From positions 5,207-69,206 of the forward strand of contig NZ_JNYJ01000046.1 of assembly GCF_000716715.1 (NCBI RefSeq): a DNA stretch of 64,000 nucleotides, given 5' to 3'. The notes beneath the pieces were generated by a model that had not been told where the DNA came from, ran no database searches, and saw only the letters and a list, made by a program, of their open reading frames with translations. The position numbers and the translations under genes were made by a program. The stretch comes from Dactylosporangium aurantiacum (GTDB lineage Bacteria; Actinomycetota; Actinomycetes; Mycobacteriales; Micromonosporaceae). The first letter of the stretch is position 1. The number at the start of each line of letters is the position of its first letter. Positions 34,290-42,808 of the stretch are shown here, one piece after another.

Positions 34290-35495
34290 GTGCTGGTGGC
34301 GTGTGTGGACGTCGGGTCGACGGACACGAAGCTCGCGGTCGTCGACGTCAGCGACGGCACGCTCGTGCGGACCGGCACCCACCCGACGACCGGCGGTGAC
34401 GTCCTGCACGGCGTCGACGCGCTCCTCACCGACGCCGGCCCGGTCGGCGACGTGTACTGCTGCTCGTCGGCCGGGGGTGGGCTGCGGCTGGCGGTGATCG
34501 GCTACGAGGCGCTCGTGTCCGCCGACGCCGCGCACCGGGTCGCGTTGTCGGCCGGGGCGCGGGTCGTGCACGTCGCCGCCGGCCCGCAGGACCCGGCCGG
34601 GATCCGGGGGGTGCGGGCCGCCCGCCCGGACGTGGTGCTGCTCGTCGGTGGCACCGACGGCGGTGACGGTGACGTGCTGCTGCACAACGCGCGGCGGGTC
34701 GCCGCGGCCCGGTGGCGGGTCCCGGTCGTCGTGGCCGGCAACAGCGACGTGCGTGACGCCGCCGTGGACACGTTGACCGGGCGGGGTGTCCCGGCGGTCG
34801 GCGCCGGGAACGTCCTGCCCCGCATCGGGGTGCTCGAGCCGGCGTCGGCGCGCGCCGCGATCCGTGAGATGTTCCTGCGGCACGTCATCGGCGGCAAACA
34901 CCTGTCGCGGGGGACCCGGTTCCCGCGGCTGGTGCGGATGGCGACCCCGGACGCGGTCCTGACCGGGGTGTCGCTGCTCGCCGACACCGCCGCCGCCGAC
35001 GGTGACCTCCTCGTCGTGGACGTCGGTGGCGCGACGACCGACGTGTACAGCTGCCTCGTGCCCGACGGTGGTGGTGGGGTGGCGGGGACGTTGTGGCGGG
35101 CCCGGACCGTCGAGGGGGACCTCGGGGTGCGGTGGAACGTCGACGGTGTGCACGCCGCCGCGGCGCGGGAACACGTCACCGTCGCCGGTGGTGACCTCGG
35201 CGTCGCCGCCGCGGCGGCCGTCATCGGGGTGCGCCGGCACGCGCGCAGCGGCCGGGACCTGCGCAACGTCGGGGTCGTCGTCGCGTCCGGTGGCGTGTTC
35301 CGGCACGCCGCCCCGGCCGCGGCCCGCGCCGCCGTCGCGCCGGTCCTGCACGACCACGCCGGTGGGTGGGCGTTGCCGCGGGCGCCGCGGGTCACCGTCG
35401 ACGACCGGTACGTCCTGGCGCCCGCCGGGCTCCTCGCCGCGGAGCACCCGGCCGCCGCGGCGGCGCTGCTGCGCGGGTACCTGCACAGCGGGTGA
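34290..35495 (+). CDS. MutL-type reactivase for the B12-dependent aminomutase
   Basis: A 401-residue ASKHA-fold ATPase of the glutamate mutase MutL/GlmL family. The phosphate-1 loop is DVGSTDTK (7-14) and the second is DVGGATTD. These proteins exchange damaged cobalamin or help assemble adenosylcobalamin mutases; here the partner is most likely KamD/KamE. The GTG start lies 12 nt after kal. It is shorter than clostridial MutL (about 460). Confidence 0.82.
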   Translation: MLVACVDVGSTDTKLAVVDVSDGTLVRTGTHPTTGGDVLHGVDALLTDAGPVGDVYCCSSAGGGLRLAVIGYEALVSADAAHRVALSAGARVVHVAAGPQDPAGIRGVRAARPDVVLLVGGTDGGDGDVLLHNARRVAAARWRVPVVVAGNSDVRDAAVDTLTGRGVPAVGAGNVLPRIGVLEPASARAAIREMFLRHVIGGKHLSRGTRFPRLVRMATPDAVLTGVSLLADTAAADGDLLVVDVGGATTDVYSCLVPDGGGGVAGTLWRARTVEGDLGVRWNVDGVHAAAAREHVTVAGGDLGVAAAAAVIGVRRHARSGRDLRNVGVVVASGGVFRHAAPAAARAAVAPVLHDHAGGWALPRAPRVTVDDRYVLAPAGLLAAEHPAAAAALLRGYLHSG

Positions 35496-35615
35496 CGGGC
35501 GGGGCAGCCGTACACGGCGGGCCGCGGGTCATCCACGGCGGGTGAACGACGCCCGACACACCGCGGCGCGCGCACCCGACACGCCGATCGGGGTGAATTA
35601 CATCGTGTGCGACGG

Positions 35616-35646
35616 TTGACAGGGCCCCCCGCTGAGCGCGTAACGT
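35616..35646 (+). promoter_or_regulatory. Promoter TTGACA-19-TAACGT with no gene behind it
   Basis: A consensus -35 TTGACA (35616-35621) and a -10 TAACGT (35641-35646) separated by 19 nt. No start codon with coding character follows in the next 270 bases. Confidence 0.5.
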
Positions 35647-35652
35647 CTTTGC

Positions 35653-35946
35653 GTCCTACTTCGGCGCGGGTGACCACGGTTCGCTACTCCCCAACGCCCA
35701 CTGATCGGACGTCGCCGTCAACCGACGGGACGCCACCGGATCCAGCGGGCGGGGGTCGGCGGGGGCCGCGGGCCGGGCATCCACCGGTGTCAGGGCAGGG
35801 GGGTCACGCGACCAGTAGACAACGGCACGACCCGGGCAGCCAGCCCGCGCCGCGCCGGAACGAAGGCCGCGCCTGCACATCCCTGCCGCACCGGCCGGAC
35901 AAGGGCCTGGGAGCGCGGGGCGCGACCTCGGTCGCGCCCCGATTTC
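35653..35946 (+). ncRNA. Candidate non-coding RNA (unassigned)
   Basis: Predicted from the promoter at 35616-35646 and the terminator-like hairpin at 35917-35940. The interval is G/C-rich with several possible stems (for example GGATCC...GGCATCC region 35738-35782). It does not resemble RNase P RNA, tmRNA or SRP RNA that I know. It could equally be an untranslated region or nothing. Confidence 0.25.
35917..35940. terminator. Terminator-like hairpin
   Basis: GGGGCGCGACC and GGTCGCGCCCC form an 11-bp stem with a very short loop, followed by GATTTC on the plus strand. Confidence 0.65.
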
Positions 35947-36229
35947 AGCCCCGAAGCGCACCCCGCCCCTGCGGGCGGTCACCGGCAACGGTCGCGAGGG
36001 TGTGGTGACGGCCGGCCGGCCCCGTGCGACGACCGTGACAGGGCGAGTGGCACGCCAGGGGCCAGGGGACGGTCCAGCCACATCCCAGCACATTCACAGC
36101 GGCGGGCACCACCGCCGATTCCCTGTCCGACGTACCGTGGCCGCATAATTGGCGCCGCGGGCCGCACCGGCGCGCAGGCCCGACCCCACCCCAGCGGCGG
36201 GGACCGCGGGCCGTTCGACACGGCAGGGG

Positions 36230-38005
36230 ATGGCGCAGGTGACCTTGGTCGACACCGGCAGCGCGGCGGACAGCCCAGGCGGCCCAGACCACCCGGACGG
36301 CCCAGACCACCCGGACGGCAGGGACGGCACGGACCACCTGGACGGCGCCGGCCGGGCGGTCGTGGACCGGCCCGAGGTGCCCGCCGGCGGGCCGGTGACG
36401 GCGCGGCGGTGGATGCCGCTGCCGCTGTGGGCCGCGACCCTCCTCGCCGCCGTCGCCGGGCCCGTCATGCTCGTCGCGTTCCCCCCGTACGGGTGGTGGT
36501 GGGCCGCACCGGTCGCGGTCGCCGCCGCCGCCGTCGCCGTGCACGGGCGGCGGCTGCGGGCAGGGTTCGGGCTCGGGCTGCTCACCGGCGCCGGGTTCTT
36601 CGCGCCGCTGCTGGAGTGGACGAACCTGCACACCGGCATGGTCCCGTGGCTGCTGCTGTCGACGCTGCAGGCGCTGTTCATCGGGCTGCTCGGCGCCGCC
36701 ACCGCCTGGATCAGCCCGCTGCGCGCCCGGGCGTGGCTGTGGGCACCGGCGGTCGCCGCGCTGTGGACCGCGCAGGAGGCGTTGCGGGACCGGGCGCCGT
36801 TCGGCGGGTTCCCGTGGGGGCGGCTCGCGTTCAGCCAGGACACGTCGCCGCTGCTGCGGCTCGCCGCGGCCGGTGGGGCACCGCTCGTCACGTTCGCCGT
36901 CGCGCTCACCGGTGCCCTCCTCGCCGTGCCGTTGCTGCGTACCAGCACACCCCACGACCCGGCGCGGGCACGTGTCACCCCCGGGTGGAGTCGCAGGGTG
37001 AACCTGCTCGCCGGGCCCGCCGCCGCGGTGCTCGTGGTCGGCGCGGCGCTGCTCGCGCCGGTGCACCGGCCGACCGGCCCGGCCGTGTACGTGGCGGTCG
37101 TGCAGGGCAACGTGCCGCGGCTCGGCCTCGACTTCAACGAGCAGCGCCGCGCCGTGCTCGACAACCACGTGCGGGCCACCGTCGAGCTCGGGCGGGCCGT
37201 CACCCAGGACGGTGCCCGCCGCCCCGACCTCGTCGTGTGGCCGGAGAACTCCTCCGACATCGACCCGCTGCGCAACGCCGACGCCGCCGCCGCGATCAGC
37301 GCCGCCGCCCGTGCCGTCGGCGTGCCGATCCTCGTCGGGGCCGTCCTCACCGACCCCGACGTCGGCGTCGAGAACGCCGGCCTGGTCTGGGAGCCCGACG
37401 TCGACGCGGCCGGCAACCCGCGGCAGGGCGGCGTGTCCAGCCGGTACACCAAACGGCACCCGGTGCCGTTCGCCGAGACGATGCCGTTGCGGGACATCGC
37501 CCGCATCGTCAGCAAGGAGGTCGACCGGGTCTCCGACATGACCCCCGGGCACACCCCGGGGGTGCTGCGGGTCGGGCCCGCGACCGTCGGTGACGTCATC
37601 TGCTTCGAGGTCGCCTACGACGGGCTGGTCCGCGACACCGTCACCGGCGGCGCGCAGCTGCTGGCCGTGCAGACGAACAACGCCACGTTCGACGAGGCCG
37701 AGGCCCGCCAGCAGCTGGCGATGGTGCGGCTGCGGGCCGTCGAACACGGCCGGGACGCGCTCATGGCGTCCACCGTCGGGATCAGCGCGTTCGCCGACGC
37801 CGCCGGCGGCACCGACCAGGAGACCCGGTTCAACGAAGCGGCCGTCATCGCCGGTGAGCTGCACCTCGGGTCCGCGCGGACGCTCGCCACGGCCCTCGGC
37901 GCCGGCCCCGAATATGTGATCGTGGTGCTGGGTATTGCCGCTCTGGCGGCCGCGGCCGCCGTCCGCCGGCGCCACCGGACCCGACCGACCGAGGAGGACG
38001 TGTGA
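36230..38005 (+). CDS. lnt: Apolipoprotein N-acyltransferase
   Basis: A 591-residue membrane enzyme. A 60-residue hydrophilic N-terminus has repeated GPDHPD units; about seven hydrophobic segments follow, then the nitrilase-type domain with the catalytic triad Glu339 (WPENSSD), Lys408 (YTKRHPVPF) and Cys458 (VICFEVAY). It transfers an acyl chain to the N-terminal Cys of lipoproteins, several of which are encoded nearby. It overlaps ppm1 by 4 nt. In Mycobacterium the two activities are fused in Ppm1 or adjacent, so this is the split arrangement. Confidence 0.9.
   Translation: MAQVTLVDTGSAADSPGGPDHPDGPDHPDGRDGTDHLDGAGRAVVDRPEVPAGGPVTARRWMPLPLWAATLLAAVAGPVMLVAFPPYGWWWAAPVAVAAAAVAVHGRRLRAGFGLGLLTGAGFFAPLLEWTNLHTGMVPWLLLSTLQALFIGLLGAATAWISPLRARAWLWAPAVAALWTAQEALRDRAPFGGFPWGRLAFSQDTSPLLRLAAAGGAPLVTFAVALTGALLAVPLLRTSTPHDPARARVTPGWSRRVNLLAGPAAAVLVVGAALLAPVHRPTGPAVYVAVVQGNVPRLGLDFNEQRRAVLDNHVRATVELGRAVTQDGARRPDLVVWPENSSDIDPLRNADAAAAISAAARAVGVPILVGAVLTDPDVGVENAGLVWEPDVDAAGNPRQGGVSSRYTKRHPVPFAETMPLRDIARIVSKEVDRVSDMTPGHTPGVLRVGPATVGDVICFEVAYDGLVRDTVTGGAQLLAVQTNNATFDEAEARQQLAMVRLRAVEHGRDALMASTVGISAFADAAGGTDQETRFNEAAVIAGELHLGSARTLATALGAGPEYVIVVLGIAALAAAAAVRRRHRTRPTEEDV
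36271..36345 (+). repeat. Short tandem repeats in the 5' end of lnt
   Basis: GGCCCAGACCACCCGGAC occurs twice in a row, with degenerate further copies, encoding GPDHPD units. Since it is in frame, copy-number change would only alter the length of the cytosolic tail. Confidence 0.6.
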
Positions 38006-38829
38006 GCGCAACCGACCGAGGTGTGGACCAGTACCCCGGGGTCGGCAGGGTCCTCGTCATCATCCCCACGTACAACGAGGCCGACAACCTGCGGCTCATC
38101 GTCGGGCGGGTCCGGGCCGCCACGCCCGCCGTCGACGTCCTCATCGCCGACGACAACAGCCCCGACGGCACCGGCCGCATCGCCGATGAGCTCGCCGCCG
38201 GCGACCCGGCCGTGCACGTGCTGCACCGGCCCGGCAAGCAGGGGCTCGGCGCGGCGTACCTGGCGGGGTTCGCGTGGGGTGGTGAGCAGGGCTACGACGC
38301 GGTCGTGGAGATGGACGCCGACGGCTCGCACGCGCCGGAGGAGCTGCCGCGGCTGCTGGACGCGCTCGGCGACGCCGACGTCGTGCTCGGCTCCCGGTAC
38401 GTCAAGGGCGGCAAGACCGTCGGATGGCCGTGGCACCGGCACCTGATCTCCCGCAGCGGCAACCTGTACGTGCGGGTCGCGCTCGGCATGGCGTTGCGGG
38501 ACGCGACCGGCGGGTACCGCGCCTACCGCACCCCCGTCCTGGACAAGATCGACCTCGGGTCGATCGCGTCGCAGGGGTACTGTTTCCAGGTCGACCTCGC
38601 GTGGCGGGCGCACCGCAACGGGTTCCGCGTGCAGGAGGTCCCGATCACGTTCACCGAACGGCAACGCGGACACTCGAAGATGAGCTCGTCGATCGTGCAG
38701 GAAGCGTTGTGGCGGGTCACCGTGTGGGGTGCGGCGGCCCGCTGGGAGGCGCTGCGCCGCTCGGCCGCCGGCGGCGGTCCGCGTGACGCGCGCGCCGAGG
38801 CGCGGCAACGAACCCACCAGAGCAGTTGA
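38002..38829 (+). CDS. ppm1: Polyprenol monophosphomannose synthase
   Basis: A 275-residue GT2-family enzyme without membrane helices. The nucleotide-sugar fold begins [13 protein letters not shown], followed by DDNSPDGTG and the metal-binding [16 protein letters not shown] lies near the C-terminus, as in dolichol-phosphate-mannose synthases. It makes polyprenyl-phosphate mannose for lipoglycan and protein mannosylation. The 4-nt overlap with lnt supports coupled expression with lipoprotein processing. Confidence 0.9.
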   Translation: MSATDRGVDQYPGVGRVLVIIPTYNEADNLRLIVGRVRAATPAVDVLIADDNSPDGTGRIADELAAGDPAVHVLHRPGKQGLGAAYLAGFAWGGEQGYDAVVEMDADGSHAPEELPRLLDALGDADVVLGSRYVKGGKTVGWPWHRHLISRSGNLYVRVALGMALRDATGGYRAYRTPVLDKIDLGSIASQGYCFQVDLAWRAHRNGFRVQEVPITFTERQRGHSKMSSSIVQEALWRVTVWGAAARWEALRRSAAGGGPRDARAEARQRTHQSS

Positions 38830-38832
38830 GGT

Positions 38833-39366
38833 GTGACGATGCGGACGTTCGGATTCGCCGCCGCCGGGGCGCTGCTGCTGGTCATCGCCGAGATCGTCGT
38901 GTTCGTGCTGGTCGCGCACGCGATCGGCTGGTGGTGGGCGATCCTCGCCGGGATCGTCACCACCGTCGTCGGGGCGGTGCTGCTCAAACGGGAAGGGGTG
39001 CGGGCGTGGCAGCGGCTGCGGTCGGCGGTCAGCGAAGGACGCCCACCCGGCGGTGACGCCGGCACCGGCGTCGCCGGGCTCGCCGGGGCGCTGCTGCTGC
39101 TCGCCCCCGGGTTCATCACCGACACCGTGGGGCTGCTGCTGCTGATCCCGCCGGTGCGGGCGTTCGCCGGGCGGCAGATCCGGCAGGCGACCGAGGCGCG
39201 GATCTCCGCCGCCGCGGCCGGGGACCTGTTCGGGCCGCGGGTCGTCAAGGCGACCCGCGCCGACCCCGGCCCGGTGCCGACCCAGCCGGGCGCCGGTGAG
39301 ATCCTGCAGGGTGAGGTCCTCGAAGGTGACGTGATCGACCCGCAGCACCGCCACCACAGCGCGTGA
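38833..39366 (+). CDS. fxsA: FxsA-family membrane protein
   Basis: A 177-residue protein with two N-terminal helices (9-30, 32-52), a short loop and a third hydrophobic segment (about 75-105) ending LLLLIPPVRAF, the pattern of FxsA (suppressor of F exclusion). Function outside phage exclusion is unknown. The GTG start is 3 nt after ppm1 and its stop overlaps the kinase-like gene by 4 nt. Confidence 0.85.
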   Translation: MTMRTFGFAAAGALLLVIAEIVVFVLVAHAIGWWWAILAGIVTTVVGAVLLKREGVRAWQRLRSAVSEGRPPGGDAGTGVAGLAGALLLLAPGFITDTVGLLLLIPPVRAFAGRQIRQATEARISAAAAGDLFGPRVVKATRADPGPVPTQPGAGEILQGEVLEGDVIDPQHRHHSA

Positions 39367-39977
39367 AGGCCCGACCCGTCACCGTCGGCGGGCTCGCCGC
39401 CGACCTCGCCGCCCGGGTGGCGAAGGCGCACGCGACCCGGGTCGCCGTGGACGGGGCACCGACCGCCGGTGGTGACGTCCTCGCCGACCGGATCGTCGCG
39501 CAACTGCAGGCCGACGGTGGGCACGCCGTGCACATCCCCGCCGGCGGGTTCCTGCGGCAGGCGTCGCTGCGGCTCGAACGCGGCAAGACGAACCCCGACG
39601 CGTACTACGAGGACTGGCTGGACCTGCGGGCGATCACCCGGGAGGTCCTCACCCCCGCCGGGCCCGGCGGCAGCGGACGGGTCCTGCCGTCGCTGTGGGA
39701 CCCGGTCACCGACCGGGCGACCCGCGCCGCGTACCTGGAGCTGCCCGCCGGGACGGTCGTGGTCATGTCCGGCACCATGCTGCTCGGCGCCGGACTCGAC
39801 TTCGACGTCACCGTGCACCTCACGCAGACGGCGGCGGCGATCGCGCGGCGCACGCAGCCGGAAATGCAGTGGACGTTGCCGGCGTTCCAGCGGTACGACG
39901 AGGAGGTGATGCCGCAGGCCCTCGCCGACGTCGTCGTGCGCGCCGACGACCCCCGCCACCCGGCGCTCGTGCTGTGA
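39363..39977 (+). CDS. Uridine kinase-like protein with degenerate P-loop
   Basis: A 204-residue P-loop-type protein. The fold runs from the first strand (RVAVDG, 26-31) to the phosphate position, where the sequence is APTAGGDVLAD in place of the expected GxxxxGK(S/T). The catalytic Lys/Ser are therefore missing. Later segments (TNPDAYYEDWLDL, LPSLWDPVTD, VVVMSGTMLL) match actinobacterial uridine-kinase-like proteins. It may bind but not phosphorylate a nucleoside. It overlaps fxsA and the DUF4037 gene by 4 nt. Confidence 0.72.
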   Translation: MKARPVTVGGLAADLAARVAKAHATRVAVDGAPTAGGDVLADRIVAQLQADGGHAVHIPAGGFLRQASLRLERGKTNPDAYYEDWLDLRAITREVLTPAGPGGSGRVLPSLWDPVTDRATRAAYLELPAGTVVVMSGTMLLGAGLDFDVTVHLTQTAAAIARRTQPEMQWTLPAFQRYDEEVMPQALADVVVRADDPRHPALVL

Positions 39978-41059
39978 CCGGCACCTTCCTGCCGGGGGTG
40001 CGGTTGTGCGGGGTGTTCTACCGCGACGCGGTCCGGCCGCTGCTGCAGGCACACCACCCTGGGCTGGCGCACGCCGCGGCCCGCATCGGCCCCGGCAGCG
40101 ACGTCCTCGGCTACGACACGGCCCGCTCCACCGACCACGACTGGGGTCCGCGGCTCACCCTGTTCCTCGACCCCGCCGACCACGCCCGGCACGCCGCCGG
40201 CATCGACGCGATGCTGCGGCAGCGGCTGCCGAAGCAGGTACTCGGGTGGCCGACGCATTTCACACCACCGGACGCGCGGGTGCGGGTGATGACCACGACC
40301 GACGGGCCCGTCGCGCACCGCGTCGACATCACCACCGTCGAGGAGTGGACGAGGGCACAGTTCGGGGCGGCGTTCACCGGGACGCTGCTGGACTGGCTCG
40401 GCACGCCGGCGCAGGTGTTCGCCGAAACCGTCGGCGGTGCCGTCTACCACGACGACCACGGCACCCTCACCGCGCTGCGCAAGACGGTCGCCTGGTACCC
40501 GACCGACGTGTGGCGGTACGTGCTGGCCGCGCAGTGGACGCAGCTCGCGCAGGAGGAGGCGTTCCCCGGCCGGGCCGTCGAGGCCGGTGACGTGCTCGGC
40601 GCGCGGGTCGTCGCCGCGCGGCTCGCCCGGCAGGTGATGCGGCTGCGGCTGCTGCAGGCGCAGCGGTGGCCGCCGTACAGCAAATGGCTCGGCACCGCCC
40701 ACGCGGCGCTGCCCGGACCCGGCATCGACCTCGACGGCCCGGTCGAGACGCTCGTCGGGGCGGTGGTGGGGGCTCTGGAGGACACCGCACGGCGGCAGAA
40801 CGACCTCGGGCTGTGCGCGCCGGTCGACGCGACCCGCCGCCCGTACTTCGACCGGCCGTACGAGGTGATCGACGCCGGCCGGTACGCGGCCGCGCTGACC
40901 GCCGCGATCAGCGACCCGGTCATCGCCGCGCTGCCACCCGTCGGCGCCGTCGACCAGTACACCGACAGCAGCGACCTGCTGTGCGACGCAACGCTGCGGC
41001 GGGCGGTCGCCGCCGCCGTTCTGGACACCGCGGCGGCGGCGGTCCCGGGCACGGGGTGA
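39974..41059 (+). CDS. DUF4037 protein (nucleotidyltransferase-like)
   Basis: A 361-residue protein. The N-terminal part contains LGYDTARSTDHDWGPRLTLFL (about 46-66), which resembles the GS-(x)-D-D motif of a nucleotidyltransferase fold. A mainly helical C-terminal part follows, with YPTDVWRYVLAAQW typical of DUF4037. No function has been assigned. It is the last gene of the lnt operon (4-nt overlap with the kinase-like gene). Confidence 0.78.
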   Translation: MTGTFLPGVRLCGVFYRDAVRPLLQAHHPGLAHAAARIGPGSDVLGYDTARSTDHDWGPRLTLFLDPADHARHAAGIDAMLRQRLPKQVLGWPTHFTPPDARVRVMTTTDGPVAHRVDITTVEEWTRAQFGAAFTGTLLDWLGTPAQVFAETVGGAVYHDDHGTLTALRKTVAWYPTDVWRYVLAAQWTQLAQEEAFPGRAVEAGDVLGARVVAARLARQVMRLRLLQAQRWPPYSKWLGTAHAALPGPGIDLDGPVETLVGAVVGALEDTARRQNDLGLCAPVDATRRPYFDRPYEVIDAGRYAAALTAAISDPVIAALPPVGAVDQYTDSSDLLCDATLRRAVAAAVLDTAAAAVPGTG

Positions 41060-41085
41060 CCGTCGACGGGCTACCGTCGCAAGGT

Positions 41086-41631
41086 GTGAAGACGTTCTGG
41101 GTGGACCGTGACCGGGACCGGTACCTCACCGCGGTCCGGGACCGGGCCGGCGACTTCGCCGGGACGATCGGTGACATCGCACCCGTGGCGTTCGCGTGCG
41201 TCGCCTGGAGCGTCGCCGTCCCGCCCGCCCTCGACCCCGGGTACGTGCGGTGGCACCGGCGGGTCCTGACCGCGCAGTGCCGGCGCAACCCGTTCGACGG
41301 TGGCCTCACCGCCCGCGTCGAGCTCGTGTCGCCGCTGCCGGCGCCGCTGACCGCGTCGCGGACCTGGTGGCGGGACCGTGGGTGGCGCGGCTGGCCGGAG
41401 CTGTTCGGGCAGTTCGTGCAGCCGTCCGCGCAGGACCTCGCCCGGCACCCGCACCTGCGGGGGACGCTGCTGCTGGAGACGCCGCTGCCGCTGGACGGGC
41501 TGCCGACCCCGACCGAGGACCGGCACGTCGACGCCGCCGCCGAACGGGCCGTCGCGGTCCTCGTGCGGCACCTCGACGACGTCGTGCGGCCCGTCGTGGA
41601 GCAGCTGGACGCCGACCACGCGGCCCGGTGA
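41086..41631 (+). CDS. Small conserved-looking protein, unknown
   Basis: A 181-residue protein without membrane segments. It is Arg/Trp/Asp-rich, with segments VKTFWVDRDRDRYL and SRTWWRDRGWRGWPELFG. I do not recognise the family. GTG 41086 lies 8 nt after TACCGT (41072-41077). The stop overlaps the GNAT gene by 4 nt. Confidence 0.6.
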   Translation: MKTFWVDRDRDRYLTAVRDRAGDFAGTIGDIAPVAFACVAWSVAVPPALDPGYVRWHRRVLTAQCRRNPFDGGLTARVELVSPLPAPLTASRTWWRDRGWRGWPELFGQFVQPSAQDLARHPHLRGTLLLETPLPLDGLPTPTEDRHVDAAAERAVAVLVRHLDDVVRPVVEQLDADHAAR

Positions 41632-42119
41632 CCGCGGTACCGTCGCCGGGCAACTGGCAGACCCGGGCGTTGACCGGCGACGAGTGGCAGGTGAAACGGC
41701 GGCTGCGGCTCGCCGCGCTGCTGGACAGCCCGGCGGCGTTCGCCAGCAGCCACGCCCGTGAAGCGGGCCGCAGCGAGACGCAGTGGCGGGACTGGCCGCC
41801 GCACGGCAGCGCGTTCGCCGTGTTCGCCGGTGCCGAACCGGTCGGGATCGCGTGCGCGTGGACGACCCCGGCGCAGCCGGGCGTCACGCACCTGATCAGC
41901 ATGTGGGTGTACCCGGCCGCGCGCGGGCAGCGGGTCGCGGGGCGGCTCGTCGACGCCGTCGCTGGGTGGGCGCGGCAGCGCGGGTCGTGCCGGGTCGAGC
42001 TGGAGGTCGCCGCCGGCAACGACGCGGCGATGCGCACGTATGCGCGGGCCGGGTTCACCGCGACCGGGCGGGAGCCGTTCACCGCCGGCGGGACCGTGCT
42101 GGAGCTGCGCCTCACGTGA
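41628..42119 (+). CDS. GNAT-family N-acetyltransferase
   Basis: A 163-residue acetyltransferase. The acetyl-CoA loop is ARGQRVAGRLVDAV (about 96-109), preceded by the beta-bulge strand LISMWVYP, and the C-terminal NDAAMRTYARAGF motif is typical of GNATs. It transfers acetyl from acetyl-CoA to an unknown amine. The start is coupled to the upstream gene by a GTGA overlap; a hairpin follows. Confidence 0.85.
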   Translation: MTAVPSPGNWQTRALTGDEWQVKRRLRLAALLDSPAAFASSHAREAGRSETQWRDWPPHGSAFAVFAGAEPVGIACAWTTPAQPGVTHLISMWVYPAARGQRVAGRLVDAVAGWARQRGSCRVELEVAAGNDAAMRTYARAGFTATGREPFTAGGTVLELRLT

Positions 42120-42120
42120 C

Positions 42121-42140
42121 GCGCCACCGTCGGGGTGGCG
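42121..42140. terminator. Short hairpin after the GNAT gene
   Basis: CGCCACC and GGTGGCG pair across a short loop directly after the stop codon; no U-tract follows. Confidence 0.45.
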
Positions 42141-42255
42141 GTGGCCGTGTGCAACGAGTCGGTCCGTGAGGCGTCACCGGCTGCCCTAATGTCCTTCAGG
42201 CTCTGGCTGAAAGGATGACACGTTTTCCGACAAATCCGGCTTTCCGCTACATAGT

Positions 42256-42271
42256 GTGATCGCGTCATCAC
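42256..42271. promoter_or_regulatory. Dyad GTGAT-6-ATCAC ahead of the secreted protein
   Basis: A 5-bp inverted repeat overlaps the TAGTGT-like -10 region and lies 20 nt before ATG 42292. It may be an operator. Confidence 0.35.
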
Positions 42272-42291
42272 GACATGAGGGGGAGTCAGAG

Positions 42292-42750
42292 ATGCACAGC
42301 ACCACACAGCGGTTCCTGGCCATGGCGAGCATGACGCTCGCCGCAGGCGCCATCATCGGCCTCGGCGGCACCGCCGCCTCGGCCGCACCCGCCGGCGACA
42401 GCTCGACCACCGCCGTCCAGCCCCGCCCGGGCAACCCCGGCGACAACACCAACGGAGGCAACACCAACGGCAACACCAACGGGGGGAACACCAACGGCCG
42501 CTGGCCGGGCGGCATGGGCAACGGCGGCGGCGGCCGCTGGCACGGCACGTTCGACGGGCACCGCCGCAACAACGACTGGGTCCAGTCGTGGGCCGTGGAC
42601 ACCTTCCGCAACAAGAAGGCCTGCAACTTCGTCGGCTGGCTCGGCGAGCAGCGCCACCTGTGGGACGACTCCGACTGCTACCGCATCGGCCGCAACCGGT
42701 ACGTCCTGATCGCCCACCAGTACGGCGGCCGGCACCACCACCACCGCTGA
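42292..42750 (+). CDS. Small secreted protein with Asn/Gly repeats
   Basis: A 152-residue exported protein. The signal peptide ends near SAAPA (about residue 33). An Asn-Thr-Asn-Gly repeat (NTNGGNTNGNTNGG) and a Gly/Arg-rich linker follow, then a C-terminal region with two Cys (KKACNF and DSDCYR), likely a disulfide, and a His-rich end. GGGGGAG precedes the ATG. The function is unknown. Confidence 0.7.
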   Translation: MHSTTQRFLAMASMTLAAGAIIGLGGTAASAAPAGDSSTTAVQPRPGNPGDNTNGGNTNGNTNGGNTNGRWPGGMGNGGGGRWHGTFDGHRRNNDWVQSWAVDTFRNKKACNFVGWLGEQRHLWDDSDCYRIGRNRYVLIAHQYGGRHHHHR

Positions 42751-42808
42751 ACCATCGCACCACCCGCCGCGGGCGGCACTCCGATCCAGGGGTGCCGCCC
42801 GCCGGCGT

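Larger units (their letters stand above)
35496..36229. other. 734-base gap: promoter, possible ncRNA, terminator, lnt promoter
   Basis: No protein-coding frame is convincing. The region holds a TTGACA/TAACGT promoter (35616-35646), about 270 transcribable bases and a strong hairpin (35917-35940), which together look like a small RNA unit. A likely lnt promoter with -10 CATAAT lies at 36144-36149. Confidence 0.5.

Noticed and set aside
35607..36008. A 133-codon plus-strand frame in the lnt upstream gap
   Set aside because: Arg/Pro/Thr/Ser-rich composition, no start signal in position and no family; overlaps the putative promoter and hairpin.
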